From the NCBI GenBank assembly GCA_913046215.1, contig CAJWRJ010000009.1, positions 2,501 through 52,312 on the forward strand: a stretch of DNA of 49,812 nt, in the 5' to 3' direction. The translations under genes were made by a program, and so were the position numbers. Below, piece after piece: positions 41,870 through 49,812 of this stretch. How positions within the stretch are numbered: position 1 is the first letter of the stretch; each line of letters begins with the position of its first letter. This DNA comes from an uncultured Legionellales bacterium. Its GTDB lineage: Bacteria > Pseudomonadota > Gammaproteobacteria > Eutrophobiales > Eutrophobiaceae. Under the pieces are notes generated by a model that saw only the letters and a program-made list of their open reading frames with translations, did no database searches and was not told the DNA's origin.

Positions 41870-41916
41870 ATCCCCATAATGGTGCGTATGAGTATTTTTT
41901 GCACAATAATGGTGCA
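41870..41916. promoter_or_regulatory. NtrC enhancer sites upstream of glnA
   Basis: The strong site is TGCACA-N5-GGTGCA at 41900-41916, with an exact GGTGCA right arm and one off-consensus base (the inner A) in the left. A second, weak copy whose right arm is GGTGCG with the same ATAAT centre lies at 41870-41886, so the two centres are 30 bases apart, near three helical turns. In E. coli the two strong glnA sites are similarly spaced. They sit about 85 and 115 bases upstream of the predicted start. Confidence 0.75.
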
Positions 41917-41918
41917 AA

Positions 41919-42578
41919 TTAACGATTATAAATAATCATGTGTCTGTCTGATACCGCCTTTACACAAAGATCCTCAAGTCCAACACTAGTGAGTTGCAAA
42001 TCAACTTCCTCGATTGTGAAGGCTGCTTTCAAGGAATTTTTGAAGTCTCTTTTTAATATATCAGGTTCATTCGCAGTATATTGCTTTGTCATCTTCTCAA
42101 CCTGTTTTGGAGTTTTCGGTCGTATCAAATCCATAATAAAAATCAATGGATTCCCTTTTACATGTTTTAAAAGTTTCCATAAAACTAATGGATCTTGTAG
42201 GTGATGTAATAAACTGTTACTGAATATAACTGCATATTCTTTTTTTGCTAATGATATTTTCTGGATTGGTGAATTTATGAGATTGATTTTATTTTTCAAA
42301 CCATTTTTAGCAATGGCCTTTTCAGCTTCGAAAAGCATTTCGTTTGAACCATCCACAGCATCTACTTCAAATAAAGGAAACTCTAATGCGAATCTTATGG
42401 CGATATCAGCTGCACCTGTTCCTAGATCAATTGCTAAAGCTGACTCTCCAAAATTATCCCTCATCGATAATTTCAACAAATCTATAAAATTACTGTGTGG
42501 AGCTTCAAAATCTGCTCTTGCATATGCGTTGGCCTGCCTTTTATCACACATAAGCTCGGGTTCTGGAATTCGTTTCAT
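41919..42578 (-). CDS. Class I SAM-dependent methyltransferase
   Basis: Substrate unknown. I start at the ATG 42576-42578 (219 residues, MKRIPEPELM); a TTG six codons upstream is possible. The SAM-binding loop is AIDLGTGAADIAIRF, the second strand acid is in EVDAVDGSNEML, and NSLLHHLQDP resembles motif IV of small-molecule methyltransferases. The RIPEPELMCDKRQANAYARA opening is found in a widespread but uncharacterised group. It follows lysA after about 24 bases; in many gammaproteobacteria dapF occupies this position. The stop lies beside the NtrC box of glnA. Confidence 0.85.
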   Translation of the reverse strand: MKRIPEPELMCDKRQANAYARADFEAPHSNFIDLLKLSMRDNFGESALAIDLGTGAADIAIRFALEFPLFEVDAVDGSNEMLFEAEKAIAKNGLKNKINLINSPIQKISLAKKEYAVIFSNSLLHHLQDPLVLWKLLKHVKGNPLIFIMDLIRPKTPKQVEKMTKQYTANEPDILKRDFKNSLKAAFTIEEVDLQLTSVGLEDLCVKAVSDRHMIIYNR

Positions 42579-42602
42579 ATTCACTACTATATTCAAACAA
42601 AC

Positions 42603-43847
42603 TTATACTAGACGCTCACCATTAATTAAATCGTCTAGACTTTCTCTTTTACGTATTTCTTGAATCTGATCGTTATCAACTAATATTTCACTAGGGCGAG
42701 GTCTAGAATTATAGTTGGACGCCATACTAAAACCATAAGCGCCAACTGAAAAAACAGCGAGCAGATCTCCTTCGCTTAGACATAAAGAACGTTTTTTGCC
42801 AATAAAGTCAGCGGTTTCGCAAACAGGTCCGACTATATCATATTCTACTTTTTTAGCTTTTGACCCTTTTTCAATATTTTTTATATCATGCCAGCTATTG
42901 TAGAGAGAAGGTCTTATTAAATCATTCATTGCAGCATCTACAATGGCAAAATTTCGAAAAGGGGTTTCATTAAGGTATTCAACCTTCGTCAATAAAACAC
43001 CAGCATTACCAACAATAGATCTGCCTGGCTCCATTATAATTTCCAAATTATATTGCTTTACTGTATTTGTAATTGCATGAACATACTCCGTAGCTGTCGG
43101 TGGCGTTTCATCTTTATATGTAATGCCCAAACCACCACCTATATCTATATGTTTTAAATCTATGCCGGCTTTTTTTAAATCATCAATGAGATCAAGTAAT
43201 AATTTTAATGCGTCTTGAAAAGGCCGTAGATCTGAAATTTGAGATCCAATGTGACAATCAATTCCTACCAAATTAATATTTTTCATTTGTGCAGCCTCTT
43301 GGTAGAGTGATTTTGCAACCTCATAAGCTATTCCAAATTTATTTTCCTTTAGGCCAGTTGAAATATATGGATGTGTCTTTGCATCAACATCAGGATTTAC
43401 ACGTAAAGATACTGGAGCTGACTTTCCTATATTTTTAGCAGTTTCATTTAATTTATATAATTCACTCTGAGATTCAACATTGAAACACTTAATATCATTA
43501 TTCAATGCAAATTCCATTTCTTCTACACGCTTCCCTACGCCTGAAAAAACAGTTTTTCTCGGATCGCCGCCAGCCTTTATAACACGATGCAACTCTCCCC
43601 CTGATACAATATCAAAACCTGAACCTAATCTTGCCAAAATTTTCAAAATAGAAATATTGGAATTAGCTTTAACAGCATAGCAAAGCAGGTGTTTCTCTGA
43701 ACCAAAAGCTGAGGCAAACTCTTCATATTTCGAACTAATAGCATTTTTTGAATAAACATAACATGGTGTTTTATATCGTTTTGCTATTTCAAAAAATGTA
43801 ACATTTTCGGCACAAAGCTTGCCGTCCTTATATGCAAAGTAAGTCAT
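42603..43847 (-). CDS. lysA: Diaminopimelate decarboxylase
   Basis: PLP enzyme that converts meso-diaminopimelate to lysine. It has 414 residues. The PLP lysine is K60 in LLCYAVKANSN. SGGELHRVIKAGGDP, VGIDCHIGSQI and HIDIGGGLGI form the barrel phosphate-binding region, EPGRSIVGNAG follows, and VCETADFIGKKR carries the catalytic cysteine from the partner subunit. It starts 6 bases after lptM, the usual lptM-lysA pair. Confidence 0.97.
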   Translation of the reverse strand: MTYFAYKDGKLCAENVTFFEIAKRYKTPCYVYSKNAISSKYEEFASAFGSEKHLLCYAVKANSNISILKILARLGSGFDIVSGGELHRVIKAGGDPRKTVFSGVGKRVEEMEFALNNDIKCFNVESQSELYKLNETAKNIGKSAPVSLRVNPDVDAKTHPYISTGLKENKFGIAYEVAKSLYQEAAQMKNINLVGIDCHIGSQISDLRPFQDALKLLLDLIDDLKKAGIDLKHIDIGGGLGITYKDETPPTATEYVHAITNTVKQYNLEIIMEPGRSIVGNAGVLLTKVEYLNETPFRNFAIVDAAMNDLIRPSLYNSWHDIKNIEKGSKAKKVEYDIVGPVCETADFIGKKRSLCLSEGDLLAVFSVGAYGFSMASNYNSRPRPSEILVDNDQIQEIRKRESLDDLINGERLV

Positions 43848-43853
43848 GAGCTA

Positions 43854-44000
43854 CTAGGCAAAAATTTGATAATCCAGAAAGTAGGTGCTGTTTTCATCAG
43901 GATGGTATAAAGGCCCTTTTTGCCCGCAGCTGGAGGCATTGAATAAGATCAGAATTATAATTCCGATTTTGAAAAATTCATTTATATCATATTTTTTCAT
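43854..44000 (-). CDS. lptM: LPS translocon maturation lipoprotein LptM (YifL-type)
   Basis: Tiny lipoprotein of 48 residues, found by reading the minus strand. A signal peptide with hydrophobic core IGIIILILFN ends at the lipobox ASS-C25. Immediately after the cysteine comes GQKGPLY, the signature of the LptM/YifL family (CGLKGPLY in E. coli). LptM helps the LptD-LptE outer-membrane LPS translocon mature. The lipobox has Ala instead of Leu at -3, which is tolerated in some lipoproteins. Location directly upstream of lysA is the family hallmark, which makes the call firm despite the length. Confidence 0.88.
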   Translation of the reverse strand: MKKYDINEFFKIGIIILILFNASSCGQKGPLYHPDENSTYFLDYQIFA

Positions 44001-44050
44001 TCTTTTTCCTAATAATTACATTTGTATTAATTAATCATACTATATTATCT

Positions 44051-45301
44051 TTAATTGTTTGAGGGAATCCTATTTCTTTTTTTAAACTGTTTTTTATTTT
44101 TAATAGGATTTGAAAACTTTTCATATTTTCTTATTTTTACCGGCGGTTCTACTACATCTAGCATCTTTTCTTCTACAGCATCTCTCTTAATTTGGTAACC
44201 AATATACGATTCAATCTCGGTCAATGAATACACATAATCCTCGCAAGCAAAACTAACGGCATCTCCGCTTGCTCCTGCTCGAGCTGTTCTTCCAATTCTA
44301 TGAACATAATCTTCAGCATTTTGTGGCAAATCATAATTAAAAACATGGCTAATATCTGGTATATGTAAACCACGTGCTGCGAGGTCGGTAGCAACCAATA
44401 CTTTAAGCTTACCAGTGGAAAATTCGTTAAATAAACGCTGTCTTTTCTTTTGAGGGACATCTCCTGATAATACGGCGGCATGTATTTTATTGCCTTCGAG
44501 ATACGACCAGACTTTTTCAGCTACACGCTTAGTATTTACAAAAACTATTATTCTTTTTCTGTTTATACGTTTTAATAAACCGAGTAATAATGGAATTTTT
44601 TCATCATTAGCAACATGATATAAAATTTGTTTAACATTATCAGCTGTAACTTTTTCAGGGTTTATTTTGACCAGTTTAGGATTATTCATATGCTCATATG
44701 CTAGCTCCATAACACGATATGATAATGTAGCTGAAAATAATAGATTTAGTCGTCTATCAGGTTTGGGCATACGTCTTAAAATATAACGAATATCATTAAT
44801 AAATCCTAAGTCAAACATTCGATCTGCCTCGTCAAGAACTACTACCTCGATGTATTTAAAATTGAATAGGCGTTGTTTATAATAATCAATTAAGCGACCA
44901 GGTGTTGCAACTAATAAATCAACACCTTCTAATAAACTTGAACGTTGCTCTTCATAATCAATTCCGCCATAAACTAAACAAAGATTGAGACCACAGTAAC
45001 GATTAAATATTTCGGCATCTTTATATATTTGAATTGCGAGCTCTCTAGTTGGAGCAATAATAATTGCGCGTAAGTTTGTACAATTCTTCTTTGACTTAGA
45101 AAGTAAGGTATGAAATGTTGCTAATAAAAAAGCAGCAGTCTTTCCGGTGCCGGTTTGTGCCTGACCAGCTATATCATGCCCCTCTAGTATTAATGGCAGG
45201 CACTTGGCTTGTATAGGAGTGCAGTTCTTAAACTCAATATCGTCTATGACACGAAGCAAACGATCATCGAGTTTGAATTTTTTAAATTCAGTTACTTTCA
45301 T
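44051..45301 (-). CDS. rhlB: ATP-dependent RNA helicase RhlB
   Basis: DEAD-box helicase of the RNA degradosome. It has 416 residues. Walker A is AQTGTGKT with K54, motif II is VVLDEADRMFDLGF, motif III is LLFSATLSYRVMELAYEHMNN, and motif VI is HRIGRTARAG. The stretches LSYRVMELAYE and ARGLHIPDISHVFNYDLP are close to E. coli RhlB and distinguish it from RhlE and CsdA. The C-terminal tail is Lys/Arg rich (KNKKQFKKRNR), a likely RNA contact. It is divergent from trxA, the same rhlB/trxA/rho arrangement as in E. coli. Confidence 0.94.
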   Translation of the reverse strand: MKVTEFKKFKLDDRLLRVIDDIEFKNCTPIQAKCLPLILEGHDIAGQAQTGTGKTAAFLLATFHTLLSKSKKNCTNLRAIIIAPTRELAIQIYKDAEIFNRYCGLNLCLVYGGIDYEEQRSSLLEGVDLLVATPGRLIDYYKQRLFNFKYIEVVVLDEADRMFDLGFINDIRYILRRMPKPDRRLNLLFSATLSYRVMELAYEHMNNPKLVKINPEKVTADNVKQILYHVANDEKIPLLLGLLKRINRKRIIVFVNTKRVAEKVWSYLEGNKIHAAVLSGDVPQKKRQRLFNEFSTGKLKVLVATDLAARGLHIPDISHVFNYDLPQNAEDYVHRIGRTARAGASGDAVSFACEDYVYSLTEIESYIGYQIKRDAVEEKMLDVVEPPVKIRKYEKFSNPIKNKKQFKKRNRIPSNN

Positions 45302-45405
45302 AAAAATTTTAGATTTATATAAATTTTCAAATATCAGACTTGCAATTGATCTGTAATTTGGGTCAAATTACATCCTCACATATCTAGGAAAGGAACTCAA
45401 AATAA

Positions 45406-45732
45406 ATGAGTAATAATATATTAAACATCACAGACACGAATTTCGAAGATGAGGTTTTAAAATCTGAGCTGCCAGTTGTGCTAGATTTTTGGGCAGAATG
45501 GTGCGGGCCCTGTAAAGCGATTGCACCAGTGCTTGACGAATTAGCAGACCAGTATAAAGATAAAATGACTATCGCTAAAATTAATATCGATGAAAATCAA
45601 AAAACTCCTGCATCTTATGGGGTTAGAGGAATCCCTACACTCATTATGTTTAAGGATGGCGAGGTAATTGCGACAAATGTGGGATCTGCCACAAAATCTC
45701 AATTGGAGACCTTTTTTGACAATAATATTTAA
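45406..45732 (+). CDS. trxA: Thioredoxin 1
   Basis: Main cytoplasmic dithiol reductant. It has 108 residues. The redox pair is C33/C36 in FWAEWCGPCKA, and GIPTLIMFKDGE has the cis-proline. D27 in VLDFWAEW is the buried acid. AGGAAAGGAA precedes the ATG. A run of eight T residues follows the stop but without a clear stem. rho lies 186 bases downstream on the same strand. Confidence 0.97.
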   Translation: MSNNILNITDTNFEDEVLKSELPVVLDFWAEWCGPCKAIAPVLDELADQYKDKMTIAKINIDENQKTPASYGVRGIPTLIMFKDGEVIATNVGSATKSQLETFFDNNI

Positions 45733-45810
45733 TCTTTTTTTTAAAATATAACTGGACGTATAGCAAAACGCATGCTAACTTGGCCACCATAAGATTCAGT
45801 AATATTTTTT

Positions 45811-45872
45811 TACCTAACAAAATCCCCGACAAAAAAACAAGTAAAAAAACCATTTCAATAATAAAGCAAACT
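45811..45872 (+). promoter_or_regulatory. C/A-rich, G-poor leader segment before rho (possible rut site)
   Basis: In these 62 bases I count 14 C and only 3 G, the rest mostly A. Such unstructured C-over-G RNA is what Rho binds. In E. coli rho is autoregulated by Rho-dependent attenuation in its leader. Composition only, in an AT-rich genome, so the call is weak. Confidence 0.35.
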
Positions 45873-45918
45873 ATGTTTGTAAACATTTAAATATTTATAT
45901 CATGAAACATTAACGCCT

Positions 45919-47175
45919 ATGAATTTAACAGAACTAAAACAAAAACCTGCTTCAGAACTCGTATCACTCTCATCAGACCTAGGTCTTGATAATCTAGCCC
46001 GCTCCCGCAAACAAGATGTTATCTTTGAAATATTAAAAGCGCATGCAAAAAAAGGTGAGGATATACATGGTGATGGAGTATTAGAAATTTTACAGGACGG
46101 TTTTGGTTTTTTACGGTCAGCGGGAAGCTCATATCTAGCAGGACCTGATGATATATATGTTTCACCAAGCCAAATAAGACGCTTTAATCTAAGAACGGGA
46201 GATAATATTTCTGGAAAGATAAGACCACCAAAAGATGGTGAGCGTTATTTTGCACTACTTAAAATTAATGAAATTAATTTTGAAACACCAGATAAAGCAA
46301 AAGGAAAAATTTTATTTGAAAATCTAACTCCTCTCTTTGCTGAAGATCGGTTAACACTAGAACAAGGTAATGGTAGTACAGAGGATTTAACACCACGAAT
46401 TATTGATCTAGCAGCACCTATAGGAAAAGGACAACGTGGTTTAATTGTATCGCCACCAAAAGCTGGTAAAACAATGATTCTTCAGAGTATTGCACAATCA
46501 ATTACTCATAATCATCCTGAAGTTCACCTAATTGTTTTATTAATTGATGAACGCCCAGAAGAAGTAACTGAAATGGAAAGATCTGTTGGCGGTGAAGTAA
46601 TTTCTAGCACATTTGATGAACCTGCAAGTCGCCATGTCCAAGTTGCTGAAATGGTCATTGAAAGAGCTAAACGTTTAACTGAACATAAAAAAGATGTTGT
46701 TATATTACTCGATTCTATAACGCGTCTGGCTCGTGCCTACAATACTGTTATTCCGGCTTCGGGTAAGGTTTTAACTGGAGGAGTAGATGCCAATGCATTG
46801 CAAAGACCAAAACGTTTCTTTGGTGCAGCTCGCAACATAGAAGAAGGAGGGAGTCTAACTATTATAGCAACTGCATTAGTCGATACAGGCTCAAGAATGG
46901 ATGATGTTATATACGAGGAATTTAAAGGTACCGGTAATATGGAACTGCATCTCGATAGAGTTATTGCCGAAAAAAGAATATATCCTGCAATAAATATAAA
47001 TCGTTCTGGTACGCGTCGCGAAGAAAAATTAACTAACGAAAAAGATTTACAAAAAGTATGGATTTTACGTAAATTACTTCACCCAATGGAAGAACTTGCT
47101 GCAATGGAATTTTTGTTAGAACGATTAAAAGCAACCAAAAATAATGCTGAATTCTTTGATGCGATGAAAAGATAA
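45919..47175 (+). CDS. rho: Transcription termination factor Rho
   Basis: Hexameric RNA helicase that ends transcription. It has 418 residues, one fewer than E. coli. The N-terminal domain begins [20 protein letters not shown], and the cold-shock-like RNA-binding fold includes [22 protein letters not shown]. Walker A is PPKAGKT with K184, the same number as E. coli. [17 protein letters not shown] and the Q/R-loop region [11 protein letters not shown] and [20 protein letters not shown] are intact. It is followed by a strong two-way terminator. Confidence 0.98.
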   Translation: MNLTELKQKPASELVSLSSDLGLDNLARSRKQDVIFEILKAHAKKGEDIHGDGVLEILQDGFGFLRSAGSSYLAGPDDIYVSPSQIRRFNLRTGDNISGKIRPPKDGERYFALLKINEINFETPDKAKGKILFENLTPLFAEDRLTLEQGNGSTEDLTPRIIDLAAPIGKGQRGLIVSPPKAGKTMILQSIAQSITHNHPEVHLIVLLIDERPEEVTEMERSVGGEVISSTFDEPASRHVQVAEMVIERAKRLTEHKKDVVILLDSITRLARAYNTVIPASGKVLTGGVDANALQRPKRFFGAARNIEEGGSLTIIATALVDTGSRMDDVIYEEFKGTGNMELHLDRVIAEKRIYPAININRSGTRREEKLTNEKDLQKVWILRKLLHPMEELAAMEFLLERLKATKNNAEFFDAMKR

Positions 47176-47180
47176 TCTAA

Positions 47181-47208
47181 AAAAAACCCGTCATAAGACG
47201 GGTTTTTT
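47181..47208. terminator. Bidirectional intrinsic terminator between rho and groL
   Basis: AAAAAACCCGTC (47181-47192) and GACGGGTTTTTT (47197-47208) form a perfect 12-bp stem around ATAA. T-runs exist on both strands, so it serves both convergent genes. It lies 5 bases after the rho stop and 18 before the groL stop. Confidence 0.95.
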
Positions 47209-47226
47209 ATGAGCTTCATTAAAAAA

Positions 47227-48906
<1,680 letters not shown>

Positions 48907-48933
48907 CTAAATTTAATATTAATTAAAATCATG

Positions 48934-49221
48934 TTATTCAACGACACCCATTATGTCGTCTTCACGCATTACAAGATATTCGTCACCGCCAACTTTAACT
49001 TCTGTTCCTGAATACTTACCAAATAAGACTCTATCGCCTTTTTTAAGATCAAGTTTACGAAGCTCGCCGCTATCAAGTAATTTGCCGTTACCCACGGCAA
49101 CAACCTCACCTTGTATTGGTTTTTCCGTTGCTGAATCAGGGATAACGATTCCACCTGGAGAAGTTTTTTCCTCTTCCACGCGTTTCACGATCACACGATC
49201 GTGTAATGGCCGGATGTTCAT
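48934..49221 (-). CDS. groS: 10 kDa co-chaperonin GroES
   Basis: Lid of the GroEL chamber, 95 residues. [14 protein letters not shown] at the start, the mobile loop with [13 protein letters not shown], and the closing [15 protein letters not shown] are standard. AAGGAGGA lies before the ATG with good spacing. First gene of the groESL operon, under the CIRCE-overlapped promoter. Confidence 0.98.
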   Translation of the reverse strand: MNIRPLHDRVIVKRVEEEKTSPGGIVIPDSATEKPIQGEVVAVGNGKLLDSGELRKLDLKKGDRVLFGKYSGTEVKVGGDEYLVMREDDIMGVVE

Positions 49222-49277
49222 TAAAGTAGTCCTCCTTAATTCCTAACCTATTGATTTATATTGAACTAATAATAGTA

Positions 49278-49304
49278 TTAGCACTCTTTATTAGTGAGTG
49301 CTAA
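49278..49304 (-). promoter_or_regulatory. CIRCE operator (HrcA binding site)
   Basis: TTAGCACTC-N9-GAGTGCTAA, an exact copy of the CIRCE consensus. It lies directly at the expected transcription start of groESL, touching the -10 box. HrcA bound here would block transcription until heat or misfolded protein draws off GroEL. hrcA itself is not in this window. Confidence 0.95.
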
Positions 49305-49331
49305 ATATAATCGAAAAAATATTCTTGTCAA
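49304..49331 (-). promoter_or_regulatory. Sigma-70 promoter of groESL
   Basis: The minus strand reads TTGACA (49326-49331), a 16-base spacer and TATATT (49304-49309). Both boxes are near consensus. The CIRCE repeat begins at the last bases of the -10. No sigma-32-type promoter was seen at this place. Confidence 0.8.
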
Positions 49332-49378
49332 CACCTAAGAGTGAAAATAACTGTATTTATTTATGAAAATGAAAAAAA

Positions 49379-49812
49379 TTATGAGTTTTTATTTTGCTGA
49401 TAATAAGACATGAGTATTTTTGCAACTTCTGGTCTCGCAAATTCAACTGGTAAATCTTTACCAGCAGCCAACATCTCTCTAACCTTTGTTCCTGATAACA
49501 TCACAAAATCATCTTTGGTGTGATCAGATGCGTCACGTAACATTACAACTTTATTCAATTTTTTTGAGTACGCTGTATGATCAGCCTTGAAAATATCAAT
49601 CTCTAAAGCACTTTCGATCATTTCGTTATCAAAAATAGTTTGCGCTTCAAAAGGACCGTAATAATCACCTACACCTGCATGATCTCGACCAACTATTAAA
49701 TGTGTGCAGCCAGCATTTTGTCTAAAAATAGCATGTAACAGGGCTTCTCTCGGTCCGGCATAAAGCATGTCAAAACCATAGCCTGTTACCATTACTGTGT
49801 TTTTAGGAAAAT
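49379..49812 (-). CDS. sat: Sulfate adenylyltransferase, dissimilatory type (partial, N-terminus off the window)
   Basis: Enzyme that interconverts sulfate plus ATP with APS plus pyrophosphate. Only the last 143 codons are present and the frame runs off the right edge; the Met at 49792 is internal. AGPREALLHAIFRQNAGCTH and VGRDHAGVGDYYGPFEAQ are the conserved ATP/substrate-binding motifs, and SGTKVREML with the final FARPEVAKILMSYY fits the C-terminus. No APS-kinase domain is fused. The DYYGPFEAQ version resembles Sat of sulfur oxidisers, where it makes ATP from APS. aprAB and other sulfur genes are not visible, so direction of the reaction is inferred. Confidence 0.92.
   Translation of the reverse strand, partial: FPKNTVMVTGYGFDMLYAGPREALLHAIFRQNAGCTHLIVGRDHAGVGDYYGPFEAQTIFDNEMIESALEIDIFKADHTAYSKKLNKVVMLRDASDHTKDDFVMLSGTKVREMLAAGKDLPVEFARPEVAKILMSYYQQNKNS

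Noticed and set aside
45733-45745. Intrinsic terminator after trxA
   Set aside because: A run of T residues is present but I found no stable stem before it.

Overview
The window reads as a contiguous piece of a chromosome from an AT-rich gammaproteobacterium (GC roughly one third by eye, not computed). No phage, insertion sequence, CRISPR array, rRNA or tRNA gene was recognised. Gene order is the best taxonomic evidence. The run mnmG-rsmG-parA-parB-atpIBEFHAGDC-glmU is the classic gammaproteobacterial origin-side block. tyrS/M23 peptidase/anmK/erpA/bactofilin/DUF6776/argC, glyQ-glyS-gmhB-plsC, glnA-DUF4124-ntrB-ntrC, lptM-lysA and rhlB/trxA/rho match arrangements known from Pseudomonas, E. 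coli and relatives. A partial dissimilatory-type sulfate adenylyltransferase (sat) at the right edge suggests a sulfur oxidiser. An AT-rich free-living or symbiotic marine lineage such as SUP05/Thioglobus-like bacteria would fit, but that placement is inference.

Layout. 1-6086: tyrS (partial), an M23 endopeptidase, anmK, and the opposed set argC, DUF6776, bactofilin, erpA (wall recycling, cell shape, arginine and Fe-S assembly). 6087-6445: the longest gene-free stretch, which holds an isolated promoter-plus-terminator unit on the minus strand. 6446-10331: a TlpA thioredoxin, hemJ, rubredoxin, thiD, thiE, hemL (heme and thiamine). 10340-24508: one long minus-strand block, mnmG to rraA, including the complete F1Fo ATP synthase. 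24631-31613: an M20 peptidase, a beta-hydroxyacid dehydrogenase and a four-gene GldA/F/G-like ABC operon ending in a DUF4340 protein; this is the least understood part. 31752-37031: glyQS, gmhB, plsC, hemB. 37036-41916: the nitrogen regulon core, with a sigma-54 promoter and an NtrC box in front of glnA and similar signals near ntrB. 41919-44000: a methyltransferase, lysA and the tiny lipoprotein gene lptM. 44051-47175: rhlB, trxA, rho. 47227-49331: groESL with a perfect CIRCE operator placed on a consensus-like promoter. 49379-49812: sat.

Most of the window is conserved housekeeping sequence. The clearest extra signals are regulatory: CIRCE/HrcA control of groESL, sigma-54/NtrC control of glnA and probably ntrBC, and a possible small RNA or leader upstream of argC. 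Genes are packed very tightly, several convergent pairs being separated by 4 to 14 bases. I did not find a convincing undescribed system. The best candidates for new biology are the orphan transcription unit, the uncharacterised ABC/DUF4340 operon, and a GmhB with rearranged zinc ligands.
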